Both the position numbers and the translations under genes were made by a program. The notes below the pieces were generated by a model, which saw only the letters and a program-made list of their open reading frames with translations, had not been told where the DNA came from and did no database searches. A stretch of DNA of 64,000 bases from Moesziomyces globuligerus. Taxonomy: Eukaryota > Basidiomycota > Ustilaginomycetes > Ustilaginales > Ustilaginaceae. The stretch covers positions 186,001-250,000 of the forward strand of contig JARVLF010000010.1 in assembly GCA_030849465.1 (NCBI GenBank). The letters run 5' to 3'. Of this stretch, positions 10,035 through 20,475 are shown in pieces. How positions within the stretch are numbered: position 1 is the stretch's first letter; each line of letters starts with the position of its first letter.

Positions 10035-12215
10035 TCATTCCTTCTTCACCGTGCCGAATTGGTACGCTTCCGGCCGCGCGCTATCTCGCAAGCCGTGCGG
10101 TCGGTCCGAACTGGGCGCCTGCCGCATGGGCACATTCAAGCTTCCCCTTACAGGCGGTCCTGCCCTCTTGCTCGGGCTAGGGACGCCTGCAAGCTGCCAG
10201 GTGCTGGCGTGTTGTTGCTGGACGAGCTGTTGTTCTGTACGTGCCAACGTGGGCATTGACCGTGGGCCTGGAAGCTTGTCAGCAAGAGCTCCCGCGATGT
10301 TAAATTGGCCGTGTCGAGAGAGTTCGCCCGGGGCCTGCTGCTGGGCTGAAGCCCGACTCGGGCTGGGCAGGCGCCTGAACTGGCCGCTGTCAGCCGGCAT
10401 GGGTCCGGGCATCGGCATTCCCCGAAAGAGTGGTCCCGCGGGTCGCTTCGATACGAATGGCTCTGATGGAGATGAGGGTCGTCATGGCGGGCATTTAGCA
10501 AGCAGAGACGGGGGCGATGAGCAGACTGGGCATTTGGTGCCGTAGTTCCACTGCCAGGACTTACTCGTGTCGGCCGGTCTACTGAAGCACGGAGACGGCG
10601 GAATGTCCGAGTGATGCACTGGTGGCCGGAAAGCAAAGATGTCCGAAGAGCAAGTCGATGGACGTTGCTGTGGTGCATTAGTCCAATTTGGGGGGATACG
10701 GCCGCGGGAAAGAAGGGAGCTCGGCATTCCGTCAAGCGCAGGCTGGTTCCGAGCCTGATCTTGATGAGGAGTGAACAGATCGAACGGTTGTCCTCGTGTA
10801 TCTGCATCCTCCGACGAAGCCTGCCTTGGGATTTCAAAGCGCGAGCTTCCCCTGTCACTGACCCAGCGTGGACCACGGTCGCCCATTTTGACGCTACGTG
10901 TCAGCCATCAGAGCTTCCGTCTGCTTGTCTCTCGCATCCATCGACCAACTTGTCGACTCACGGCTGGCTTGCCTGCTGGCCCTGCGGTTGCTTATCTTCA
11001 GAGAGGAGCTGCCAGGCCCTAATTTTGTCGTTCAGGATGCGATTCTCTGCCTTTGCCTCTTCAAGGTCCCTGTATCGAGCGGTAGCGGTAAGAGTTCCAG
11101 AAGAAAGGCAGCCAGTTCTGTCGCCGTTCCATCTGAGAGGAGGCGGTGAGATCTCGAACGCACTTTTTCATCTTGCGTGCTTGGCGTAGATCTTCCTTGA
11201 CGTGCACGAGCACTTGCTTATGCCTGTGAGCCTGTGCCTTGAGAAAGCTAAAGTTTAAATGGAAAAGGGGTGAGAGAGGCAATGTCCATCAGCTTGCAGA
11301 AAGGTTCTCTCGACGAGCTCGAGCTTGAATTTATGACTGGCTCGCGACCTACGCAATCATATCGGCCATTTGCTGGAACTAAGCGCTCGGTCAGAAGGGC
11401 CAGTCAGTCGGTGCGGGCACTCAAGTGCGAACAAGGATCCTTGATCAAATATCTACTTGGAACTGCAGAAAGCACGGTCCAAGCAAAGGGTGTGGGATGG
11501 CGCAGGGGTGAGATTCGGTCGAATGCAAGTGAAGGCCTGGCGGAGAGAACTCACGTGATAGGCGCTGATGGCGTCTGACAAGGACATCTCCAGTGGCTGC
11601 AATAGACGCTTGACGTCGTCAGGGATCTGCGCTTTGAGAATCCAGGAAATGGTGAATGAACAGTGAGCTGTGTCCAGCCAAGCGACGAGGCCGCGTGTCA
11701 GAGACGCTAGGAAAGAAGATGACCTACCTGGTTGGAGCCGAGGCGGGCCATGGCGACGAGGCGGAGGCATTGACTGCATTTGGCCTGGAACTGATCCGGA
11801 AGTAGCTCAACATCTGGCAGAGAAGCTGAGGAGAAAAGAAAAAGGGTCAACCGCCGTCGCCTCTCGTATGTCTCACCGATAGGATCCATGGCGACGCGAA
11901 GAGAGCGGGCAAGACAACCGACTCACCGCTCAAATGTTTGTGGCACAGCACATGCTTGCACTTTTCCGATTCCGTGCGATTTGTGCCATAGAACAGGCAG
12001 ACGAGATGGCGGGATGTCAACATCACGTTGCAAACCACGTCTGTGAAGGGATGCGATGGACTGACTTCACCGATCCAAAAAGGAACCTCGGCTGCTGATG
12101 CAGAGTGATCAGAAGGACCAGAATCGGAAGGGTTCGGTAGATACGATGAGTGGCACACGGAGCAGTTGAGGTGCGCAAGGAAGCTCGACGGGCGCTTGGT
12201 CGTCGTCGAAGTCAT
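10035..12215 (-). CDS. RING/coiled-coil protein, Hei10/Zip3-like (probable SUMO/ubiquitin E3 ligase)
   Basis: Spliced gene that I assembled by hand with phase checks. Exons: 12215-11927, 11825-11728, 11626-11555, (possible microexon 11462-11457), 11237-11164, 11069-10962, 10893-10565, 10462-10035. All introns are GT-AG, and the total is 465 codons (467 with the microexon). Residues 18-~113 form a RING-like finger: C-x2-C in NCSVC, then CKHVLCHKH (C-x-H-x2-C-x2-H), then CSQC. Next are PDDVKRLLQPLEMSLSDA and a coiled coil (KEDLRQARKMKKDLEEAKAE), followed by a Pro/Ser/Gln-rich tail. This order (RING, helix, coiled coil, disordered tail) matches meiotic crossover ligases of the Hei10/RNF212/Zip3 family. 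Identity to a named orthologue is inferred. It could instead be another zf-RING_5 protein. Confidence 0.72.
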
Positions 12216-13475
12216 TTTGCGCGACACGAGCAGCTTGAGAAGAGAGGATGGTGGTCGGAAGCATCTACATGTTGGGTCGCAAACTGCTGAGCTTTTTGTC
12301 TTGAACAATCATGCACTGCGCTAGTTCTCCGCAGTGTGAGTGCAGAGCTTCACACTGCGACCAAATGGCGACGAGGGCGGATGAGCCTCTGTCGCATCGG
12401 CTGACCCGACGACGTTCACGGTCGCGTTGAGGCGTAGTTTCCGACTACTCAGGCTTAGCTGGTCGATCACATCCTCTTCGACGTGGCACGCTAGAGTCAC
12501 GGATCACACCAAGACCGCCACCAGGCGTGGCCACGCATACAGAGTGGGCGTGCCCTTTCAGCAGACCGATCACGAAGCGTCCAAGCCAAACCCAATTCGT
12601 CTGAACGAAATGGATCAGCTCGCTCGCCTCGAATCGCGACAAATTAAATAGTGACAGACACGCGTGACCGGCTCGGCGTCGCCGATTTCCTACTATGCAT
12701 TCATTGGCTCTGGAGCAGCTCTCAAGCTCTGCACGAGACGGCGCGGCGAGAAGTGTGGGAAGGTCTCGAGATGCTCGGGCGAGTGACTGGCGACTGCGCA
12801 TGTGCATGTGCGTGTGCATCGGCTGCCTCCGCGGTCCATCGGAGCATGCGAGCGGGTCTGATCGCGTTCGGAGAGGAGGCCAAATTTCTCGACGTGACCA
12901 CTCCACACTGAGCTGCATTTCAACTCGGCGCGCTCGGAACTCGCGACTCAGATCAACCCACCAACCACGCTCGCCTCATCGCCTCATCACCTCGTCACCT
13001 CACCGCCTTGCCCTGGCTCCTCGCCACTCGCTCTCCTGGCACACCTCAGCCCAAAAGGCTCGATTGACCGAGCTCTGCACCTCGAAAGCAGCGTCTCTGG
13101 GCCTCGACCAGCCTATCCTGCGCTCACTCAACACCGCCAGCCCCTCGAGTCTGCCGGCGCCCATCGCATCACTGGATCTGGATCAGGGTTCAACTCGGTT
13201 CAATCAACTCTTCAAGGCCTCGTCGCTACGCCTGCCTTCTCGATATTACGGCAGCATTTCGTTGCATTGGGCCTGCCTGAGCTATCAAGCGCACCCGCGC
13301 TCTTGCTCGGTCGGATTCCCAGGCAGCATCGCCCAAGCCTCCTCGGCGAGACATTCTGCATGCCCTGATCTCATCTGCGCTACTGGGCTCCAAGTCCAAA
13401 GCTACCGACCGATACTCTGCTTCTTGCTGCTCATCCAGTCTCGGCTTGACTTGGTCGCCATCACTCGCGTCCAAG
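12216..13475. other. Divergent intergenic region
   Basis: 1.26 kb between the RING gene and the JmjC gene, holding both promoters. It contains a 25-bp alternating purine-pyrimidine stretch (12795-12819) and a CCTCATC/ACCTCGTC short tandem near 12970-13010. The frame 12695-13522 has no domain and is taken as leader sequence. Confidence 0.5.
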
Positions 13476-16400
13476 ATGCCAGAGAAGCATCTGCAGACCA
13501 GCGCATCTGCCCATCTCCATGAACACGACAGGCAAAGCCCGAGGTCGGCAGCTCTGTCGGCCATCGCCACGCTGCCAGCAGTCGACTCCAGCACCCCGCA
13601 TCGACTGCTCTCATCCTCGATCTTTAGCCCACGCTCGCTCCCAAAGACCGAGCCAAGACCCCATTTCAGTCCCTCCTCGCCGCTGCTCACTCCTCCAGGT
13701 GCCAACCCTCCTCGCCAATCTGCTGTCGCGTCCGGCAGCCAGCAACGCGCTCCCAGCGGCTCTCTCGATCGTCTAGCCAGTCTGCCTAGGTCGCTTCCTG
13801 CCCAAATGCAGCCATCTCGGCCCGCAACCACCGTCCGCCCTGGTGATCAACGACGTCCAAATGCAAAGGCTCGCACGTCCTTGACCGCTCAGCCTCCCCG
13901 AGCGCCCGCAGCACCCAGCACCGATACCCGCTCTCAGCCCTTCCAGCGCTCGCCCTCTTCTTCCCCTCTATCTTCAGTGCTTTCTTCCCCATCCTCCTCG
14001 GACGGCAGCCCAGAAGAGCCCCAGATCCGAGTCATTACGAAACCCGCTGTTCAGGTGGCGCGGGCCCCTGCGCTTCCCGTGCCACCGGTGCAACCCTTGG
14101 TCTCGCCGGCCGCTCAATCCAGACCACTGAACTCCGACGCAAGCCGCACACAACCTCGAATACCTTCAACTCCAAGTGCACCATCGCATCCGAACGCCGA
14201 CGCAAGCCGCACACAACCTCGAATGGCTCCATCTACTGGCACACCATCGCATTCGAATGCCAATGCAAGCCGTACACAGCCTCGAATGGCTCCAGCAACT
14301 GGTACACCATCGTATTCAAATGCCGACGCAAGCCGCGCACAACCTCGAATGGCTTCAGCTCCTGGTACACCATCGCATCCGAACGCCAATGTAAGCCACT
14401 CACAACCTCGAGTGGCTCAAATTCACAGCACACCATCGCATCCATACGCCGATGCAAGCCGCACACAACCTCGAATGGCTTCAGCCCCTGGTACACCATC
14501 GCATTCGGCTGCAGGTGTAAGCCACACACAACCTCGAGTGGCTCCAGCCCCCAGTACACCGTCGCATGCATACGCCGACGCAAGCCGCACACAACCTCGA
14601 ATGGCTTCAGCTCCCGGTACACCATCGCATTCGGTTGCAGGTGTAAGCCACACACAACCTCGAGTGGCTCCAGCCCCCAGTGCACCATCGCATCCGAATG
14701 TCAATGCAAGGCACACACAACCTCGAATGGCTCCAGCCCCTGTCGCCGACGCAAGCCGCACACAACCTCGACTGGCTTCAGCTCCCGGTACACCATCGCA
14801 CCCGAATGCCAATGCAAGCAACACAACACCTCGAATGGCTCCAGTCTCCGGAACACCATCGCATCCGGACTCAAATGCAAGCCGCACACAACCGCGAATG
14901 CCTTCGACTCCGGGCACGCCGTCGCATCCGATCTCCGAGGCTTTTCGACCTCGGAACCGGGTTGAAGAGGCCTTCCCAGCCGCTCCTCTCCAGTCGCCGG
15001 TTTCAGAGAATGCGCGAGCGAAGCCAGCAACGCAGCCGAGACCCATCCCACACGTCGAGTCCTCAAATTCGACTCCCGCATCGTCGAGTTCACAACAATT
15101 CTCGCCCGGTCTCGCCAATGGCCGCCCCGCTGTCGGTGCGACGGCATCCAATCAAGCTCGACCAGCCAAGACTGCTACAGCCAAGTCGACGGCAGACCCC
15201 GCGGCTTTGCAGCGTCTCGGTGGAAGCTTTCTCACCTCCTCAAAGAGGCTCGACTACGACTCGCTGATCACAGAAACACACCGCTTCCAGGAAGTTCCTG
15301 TCTTCAGCTGCCTCGATTTCTCCGACGAGGAGCTGCAGGAGCTCATCATCGAGCAACTCGAAATGCAGTGCTTGCCTCTCGTCATCTCCGACCTGCACCG
15401 ACGTCCCGGATGGTCTCCCGATCTATTCTCCCTAACGAGTTACCAGAAGGCCCTGGCCAGTCGCGCGCCAGGCGACACTTCCATCCCCGTCCGCAACCTG
15501 ACCAACTGGACTGATCGTCAGATGCCATTGTCTGACTTCCTGGCCCATTGCGACGGAAAACGCCAGTACAGTCCGGACGACAACGAGAAACTCTACGGCA
15601 AAGACCTAGCGTGTCCCGACGAGTGGAAAGAGGCTGTCGCTCAGCTCGTCCATCCGCGCCTTGTTTATCACGGCAAGCAGGATGTCTCGGCCTCACTCCT
15701 TCCCAACGCTCGTGCGGTGACGCAGATGTGCTATTTTGGCCCAGGCCAGACGTGCACGCCGTGGCATCGAGACTTATGCTCCAGTCTCGGTCAGAATTTG
15801 ATGGTCTGGTGCGACGAAGGAGCCTCTGCCATCTGGTTGATCACCCATCCGGACCACGCCGAGGATGTGGATCGGTACATTGCTTCCCGAGGCGCCGACC
15901 CGCAGTCCGAGGGATTCGCGCCGCATCCCAGCGAGATGGCTGCCGACGTCGAGTTCCCTATCTTCTGCTGCCAGCAGAGATTGGGCGATCTCGTTTTGGT
16001 TCCTGCGCGATCATCGCACATGGTCGCGAATGTTGGTGGCCGCACCATGAAAGTGGCCTGGTCCAGAATGAACGTCGACTCGCTCCGAAGCGCCATGCTC
16101 TACGACCTCCCCGGCTACCAGCGCTTCTGCCGCAAAGAGAGCTACCACGTCAAGCCGCTGGTCGAAGCCACGCTCATCACGTCGACGCGACAGGTCGAGT
16201 CGGATCTGGCCAAGGCGGATCCACAGTTGGCTTCGCTCTCGACGATTCGCGATCTGAGGAAGCTCCTCGACCTGTACGATGCCATCCTGTCCGATGAGTA
16301 CCTTCCGGAGTGGCGCGATACGAAGGCGGAAGGTGGACACGACAGCTACGTGGAGTGCGACTTCTGTGGTGCCGATGTTCTGCATGGCTTCTTCGAGTGC

Positions 16401-18797
16401 CCTGCCGGAGAAACGCTCTGTACAATGTGCTACTGTCAGGGCCGGCTCTGCGGATGCGCCGATGCCGCCCAAGTCATGGAACCGCGTCAGCACTGGCGGA
16501 CTTTCGGTGAACGTCTCGAGATCCGCAATGCTGCAGCGCGTGCGCTGCTCCAAGTCATGCCCAGGATGGCAGCGTCGGCAGAAACCTCAACGGCGTCCAA
16601 GAACGTGATCGAAAGCGAGGCGGAAGCTGGTTTGCGGCCTGTGAAGGTCTTGCAAGAGTCCGAACTGGGCAAGCAAGCTTGGCCGCATAGCTTCATGGCC
16701 GCCTTCAAGCTGTACACCATCCGCCACACTCCCGGCTGGCGGAACAACCTCGCGCCGTGCAGGATGTGCAAGGCGATCCTCGACATTTCGCAGCGATACT
16801 ACTGCAAGCCGTGCAGGTACTCGTACTGCTTTGGCTGCCTGCTTCACAGGTCGTATATCCATCCGGTGCACGCGCTCGCACAGAAGAACTCCGAGATGTT
16901 CCATGACTACCATCGCAAGTCGAGCAAGCTCGACTATGGCGAGTGGCGTCAGGATCCGCTCAGCTACTGTGACGAGGCGCGCTCGCACTTTGCCCTGATT
17001 GAGGCTGCCAAGACGCAAATCAAGTGCATTCCCGTCAACCCGGCTTGCCGCATTGGCTTCCTTGACGCCTCAGCCGAGCACCCGCGTGGTCTCTCCGGCA
17101 CGGTCGGCATTCGCAGAGGCAGGAAGCCCCTGGTCGAGTCGTATACGCCCAGACGAACCGAAGCGCCCCCTCCCACAGCGTCCGGGTCGCACAAGCGACA
17201 GAACGACTTGGTGCAAACACCCTCTTCAGCGTCGCCACAAAGTCCGACAAGGAAGCGCGCGAAGCCAAATCCGCCAGTGGAGCTACCTCCTGCCGCACAG
17301 CCCTCCACGCAGACCGAGGCTGCTGCACAGCAACTTCCATCTGCATCGAGGGGAGACGACCCTTCGAGAACTTCGCCCACCAAGGCGCATGGACTGTCAC
17401 AGATGCAAGAGGACCCCAACGTGCTCGGCGGACAAGAGTCGCCGTCTGGACTGAGTCTGACCACCTCGAACGGTGTTCGCGAATCTGTTCATCGAACGGG
17501 TCAGGGAGTTCCCGTGCCGCCTTCGGCCTCTGTGTCGCCTCCCACTACCGTGCCATCTCCGAGCGCAGTGGCCCTTGCGAGTCCTGTGCATCCTCCGACT
17601 TCGGTGCCGCCTTCGATTACTCAACCGCCGACTCTTTTGTCCAAGTCCGCCACACCGCCCAACGTCAATTCTGCGGCTAAACGCGGTGGCGCAATGTTGC
17701 CACTTGTGTGGCCACCTGCTGCTGTCTCGAGGGCATCGATGGCCGGACCTGTGAGCACGACCTCGGTGGCACAGAATGCGGGCGAACCCCTGCCTGTCGT
17801 GTCTTCACCTGCTGCGGTCTCGCGGGCATCCACGGCTGGCCATGTGATTACGACCTCGCGGCACTCTGCGGCGGCACAGAGTGCAGGCCAACACCTCCCT
17901 GTCGTGTCGCCCCCTGCTGGGGTCTCGCGTGCACCAATGGCTGGCCCTGCGAAGACGACTTCGGCAGCACAGAATGCAGGCGAACCCAGGCCTGTTGTGT
18001 CGGCCCCTGCTACGGTCTCGCGGGCATCAATGTCTGGCCCTGCGCAGACGACTCCGGCAGCAAAGAGCGCAGGAGAAACCCCGCTGGTTGTGTCGCCACC
18101 TGCTGCGGTCTCACAGCCAGCGATGGCTGGCCCTGTGCATACGACCACTGCGGCCTCGATGTCACATCCGGCGGCGACCCCTCAGCAGACTAGTAACGTG
18201 GCCAAAGCGGTGGTTGCGGAAGTTGCTGCGAGCCCTGGCTCTGCGCCATCTGCATCGCCTGCAAACAGCAAGACAGCAGGGCTTGCATCGCTCGATCCGT
18301 CGAGTCTCCGCGTTATCGCCGAGCTTCTGAAAATCTTCAGCGAAAGCCACCAGCACGACCTGGAAAAGTCGCTGGCAACGCACGGCGATAAGATTCACAA
18401 ATCCTTCGCGGGGCTGGAGGCCATGGTGCGTGATTCGCTCGCTGTGCAGGTGGAGCAGCTCCGCGCGGAGCTCGCCGAAAACCGGGCGATGTCACTCGCG
18501 GCGGAGGCGGAGCATGCGAGGCAGATGCAGCAGCTTCGCAAGGAGCTTGGCAGATACGAGGCGATGTCGTCGGCGACGCAGAAGGGCCAGGCGGAGCAGA
18601 TCAAGCAGCTTCGCAAGGACCTCGCCGAAAACAAGGCGATGCTCAATCAAGTCGAGCAGCACACGGAACAGACGCGCGATACAATCGCTGTGCTGATGGA
18701 CGACATCGACCGCGGCGCGCGTGCGCAGTTCGAGGAAGAACTCGCCGCCCGGACCTCGGCTTCCACCACGAGCGGTGCTCGAATGCAAGGATTCTGA
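13476..18797 (+). CDS. Large JmjC-domain protein with post-JmjC Cys clusters and two repeat arrays
   Basis: Putative 2-oxoglutarate/Fe(II) dioxygenase of chromatin type, 1773 residues in one exon. The start is the ATG at MPEKHLQTS; the frame is open 30 nt further up but only with a TTG. Residues 1-218 are disordered and 219-485 are a 21-residue tandem repeat. The JmjC core runs from about 600 to 880, with Fe ligands H764-x-D766 (in TPWHRDL) and H848 (in SSHMVANVGG). After it come two Cys-rich clusters: one at about 960 (VECDFCGAD...CTMCYCQGRLCGC) and one at about 1095 (CRMCKAILD...CKPCRYSYCFGC). They look zinc-binding. A Ser/Pro-rich region with a second repeat array spans about 1410-1565, and a C-terminal coiled coil spans about 1640-1760. 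The intact HxD...H triad argues for an active enzyme. The substrate is unknown. It is not KDM5 (no JmjN, ARID or PHD). Confidence 0.8.
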   Translation: MPEKHLQTSASAHLHEHDRQSPRSAALSAIATLPAVDSSTPHRLLSSSIFSPRSLPKTEPRPHFSPSSPLLTPPGANPPRQSAVASGSQQRAPSGSLDRLASLPRSLPAQMQPSRPATTVRPGDQRRPNAKARTSLTAQPPRAPAAPSTDTRSQPFQRSPSSSPLSSVLSSPSSSDGSPEEPQIRVITKPAVQVARAPALPVPPVQPLVSPAAQSRPLNSDASRTQPRIPSTPSAPSHPNADASRTQPRMAPSTGTPSHSNANASRTQPRMAPATGTPSYSNADASRAQPRMASAPGTPSHPNANVSHSQPRVAQIHSTPSHPYADASRTQPRMASAPGTPSHSAAGVSHTQPRVAPAPSTPSHAYADASRTQPRMASAPGTPSHSVAGVSHTQPRVAPAPSAPSHPNVNARHTQPRMAPAPVADASRTQPRLASAPGTPSHPNANASNTTPRMAPVSGTPSHPDSNASRTQPRMPSTPGTPSHPISEAFRPRNRVEEAFPAAPLQSPVSENARAKPATQPRPIPHVESSNSTPASSSSQQFSPGLANGRPAVGATASNQARPAKTATAKSTADPAALQRLGGSFLTSSKRLDYDSLITETHRFQEVPVFSCLDFSDEELQELIIEQLEMQCLPLVISDLHRRPGWSPDLFSLTSYQKALASRAPGDTSIPVRNLTNWTDRQMPLSDFLAHCDGKRQYSPDDNEKLYGKDLACPDEWKEAVAQLVHPRLVYHGKQDVSASLLPNARAVTQMCYFGPGQTCTPWHRDLCSSLGQNLMVWCDEGASAIWLITHPDHAEDVDRYIASRGADPQSEGFAPHPSEMAADVEFPIFCCQQRLGDLVLVPARSSHMVANVGGRTMKVAWSRMNVDSLRSAMLYDLPGYQRFCRKESYHVKPLVEATLITSTRQVESDLAKADPQLASLSTIRDLRKLLDLYDAILSDEYLPEWRDTKAEGGHDSYVECDFCGADVLHGFFECPAGETLCTMCYCQGRLCGCADAAQVMEPRQHWRTFGERLEIRNAAARALLQVMPRMAASAETSTASKNVIESEAEAGLRPVKVLQESELGKQAWPHSFMAAFKLYTIRHTPGWRNNLAPCRMCKAILDISQRYYCKPCRYSYCFGCLLHRSYIHPVHALAQKNSEMFHDYHRKSSKLDYGEWRQDPLSYCDEARSHFALIEAAKTQIKCIPVNPACRIGFLDASAEHPRGLSGTVGIRRGRKPLVESYTPRRTEAPPPTASGSHKRQNDLVQTPSSASPQSPTRKRAKPNPPVELPPAAQPSTQTEAAAQQLPSASRGDDPSRTSPTKAHGLSQMQEDPNVLGGQESPSGLSLTTSNGVRESVHRTGQGVPVPPSASVSPPTTVPSPSAVALASPVHPPTSVPPSITQPPTLLSKSATPPNVNSAAKRGGAMLPLVWPPAAVSRASMAGPVSTTSVAQNAGEPLPVVSSPAAVSRASTAGHVITTSRHSAAAQSAGQHLPVVSPPAGVSRAPMAGPAKTTSAAQNAGEPRPVVSAPATVSRASMSGPAQTTPAAKSAGETPLVVSPPAAVSQPAMAGPVHTTTAASMSHPAATPQQTSNVAKAVVAEVAASPGSAPSASPANSKTAGLASLDPSSLRVIAELLKIFSESHQHDLEKSLATHGDKIHKSFAGLEAMVRDSLAVQVEQLRAELAENRAMSLAAEAEHARQMQQLRKELGRYEAMSSATQKGQAEQIKQLRKDLAENKAMLNQVEQHTEQTRDTIAVLMDDIDRGARAQFEEELAARTSASTTSGARMQGF
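14130..14930 (+). repeat. 63-bp coding minisatellite (21-residue unit, 13 copies)
   Basis: Imperfect in-frame tandem array inside the JmjC gene. The unit is like NADASRTQPRMASAPGTPSHP. Twelve copies are full length and one (copy 10) is 15 residues long. A higher-order alternation is visible: SRTQPRMA-type and SHTQPRVA-type units alternate in copies 6-9, which suggests duplication of a two-unit block. Confidence 0.95.
17703..18160 (+). repeat. ~93-bp coding repeat (31-residue unit, about 5 copies)
   Basis: Second in-frame array of the JmjC gene. Units resemble VVSPPAAVSRASMAGP followed by TTSxAQNAGEP. One copy carries four extra residues (RHSA). It is more diverged than the N-terminal array, and the last copy decays into Ser/Ala/Pro-rich sequence. 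Confidence 0.9.
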
Positions 18798-19197
18798 GCT
18801 TGTGCCCCAGCGGTCGCTCGATTACTACGAAGAATCGTATCTCGCCGTGCCATTTGACTGCGCATGACTTTTGGAACTGTGGAGTGATGGAGCCCCCGTA
18901 CACGTGAGATGACGGGTGGTGACGGCGTTGCGGTGCGGGTCTGGATCGGGATTGATGGAGCTGCCACTCGGCTAAGCACTAGATCCTCAGACTCGACGGT
19001 GATCCCAAATGTCCGTCACTCTAGCCATCGGCACGCTATCCGGCTTGGTGGGGAAGCGTTGGCCACACTCTTGGCGTCTTTGGGGAGGATGAGCAGGCTG
19101 CTTAAAATTTCTGTGCTTCGACTGGGATTCGACACTGCAACGGGCATGGACCTACGTTGCAAAAGGGCATGACGACTACACCATGTCTGGTTTTGGA
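18798..19197. other. Convergent 3' intergenic region
   Basis: 400 bp between the stops of the JmjC gene (+) and the MDR oxidoreductase (-). Presumably both 3' ends lie here. I see no gene or clear structure. Confidence 0.5.
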
Positions 19198-20475
19198 TCA
19201 GTTGCTGATGGTGTAGGCGAGTTTTTCAGCCGAGACCTTTCCGTCCTGGAGGTACTTGAGACCTTCGGGGATGCTTTCGAGGCCTCCATCCATCTTTTTG
19301 ATCCTGTTGCCACGCAGGAGACCGTTTTGCAGCAGTGGATAAAAGTGGCCCTTGTCGCCGTTGAGCCACTGCTTCATGAGGTTGGCGTCTTTGGTGACGC
19401 GCTCCTCGTCAAACACGGCTGCTTTGCCGTAGGTGAAGGGTCGACCGAGGGCGGTGTAGGCGAGCGTGTGGATGATGTTGACCTCGCCCTTGCGAAGAGC
19501 AATCGCCTCGGGATCGGGCTTGAGGAGGACGACAACATCACCTCCCTTGGTACCGAGCGACTTGACACACAGCTGCTGCGTGCCGTGCTCCGAAATACAG
19601 TCCAAAGCCTTGCTCTACCCAGACCGGGAGCATCAAGGTGTAGTGAACTCAGGGTCAGCAACGGGTCGCCTTGATCAGGGCATCGGGAGGACGGGGGAGG
19701 ATCAACTTACCAAGTTGGGGTACTTGGAGGCGATCTTCTGGGGCGTAGACTCGTCGCGGTAGTCGTAGACATCGGTGGCACCGAGCTGCTTGAGCAGGTC
19801 GTGGTTCTTGGGGCTGGCGGTGGTGATGACCTTGTAGCCGATGACGTGTCCGAGCTGAATGGCCCACTGACCGACCGCAGTGCTTCCGGCCCACACGAGC
19901 AGTTCAGGCGAGTCATCCTTGACGGGGACCGCGCCGTTCGAGAGATCGGGTACAGGGATCTCGAGTCGATGGAAGAGTGCCTAAAAGAATACCGTAGGAG
20001 AGGTCAGTGTTCTGCATCATGGGCTCTTGAGCATGGCGAAACGAGGCTTGTCGCGAAGGATGCTTACCTGTACGGCGGTTTCTCCGCCAACACCCAGGGA
20101 ACTTGCAGCGGCGTCGTCAAAGTTGTCGGGGATCTTGGCCACCAGCTCGCTGTTGGTCTTGAGGAACTCGGCAAAGCTTCCGCGGTCGGCATCCTTACCG
20201 CCATGGACGAAGCCAGCGACGCGATCGCCCTTTTTCAGCGAGGAGTTCTTGGCGTCGGGACCGATCTGCTCGACAACGCCGAAGAAGTCACAGCCAACAC
20301 CGACACCAGGAGGTGCGATAAAGGCAATGTGCTTCCAGTCGGTGGGGTTGAGCGTGACCGTCTTGACGCGGACGAGGATCTCGTCCTGGTCCAGCGAGGG
20401 CACGGGCACCTCCTTCACCTCGGCCTTCTTGTCCTCGACGGTGACGAGAGCCTTCATCTTGGTAGGGAGAGACAT
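19198..20475 (-). CDS. Medium-chain dehydrogenase/reductase, zinc-independent (enoyl reductase/ToxD-like)
   Basis: NAD(P)H-dependent oxidoreductase of the MDR superfamily, 364 residues. Three exons join in phase 0: 20475-20068, 19980-19711, 19614-19198, with GT-AG introns of 87 and 96 nt. The N-terminal GroES-like domain begins MKALVTVEDKKAEVKEVPVP and contains NPTDWKHI and VGCDFFGVVEQIG. The Rossmann fold follows with AGSTAVGQWAIQLG near residue 165. The GHE zinc signature of classical alcohol dehydrogenases is absent, which fits the fungal trans-enoyl-reductase/quinone-reductase branch. The physiological substrate cannot be read from the sequence. No polyketide synthase or other biosynthetic gene is nearby, so secondary metabolism is unsupported. 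Confidence 0.9.

Noticed and set aside
13446..13475. N-terminal extension of the JmjC protein
   Set aside because: The frame is open but begins with TTG. The first ATG in frame is at 13476.
19198..20475. MDR oxidoreductase as part of a secondary-metabolite cluster
   Set aside because: No synthase, P450 or pathway regulator lies nearby, and neighbours are housekeeping genes.
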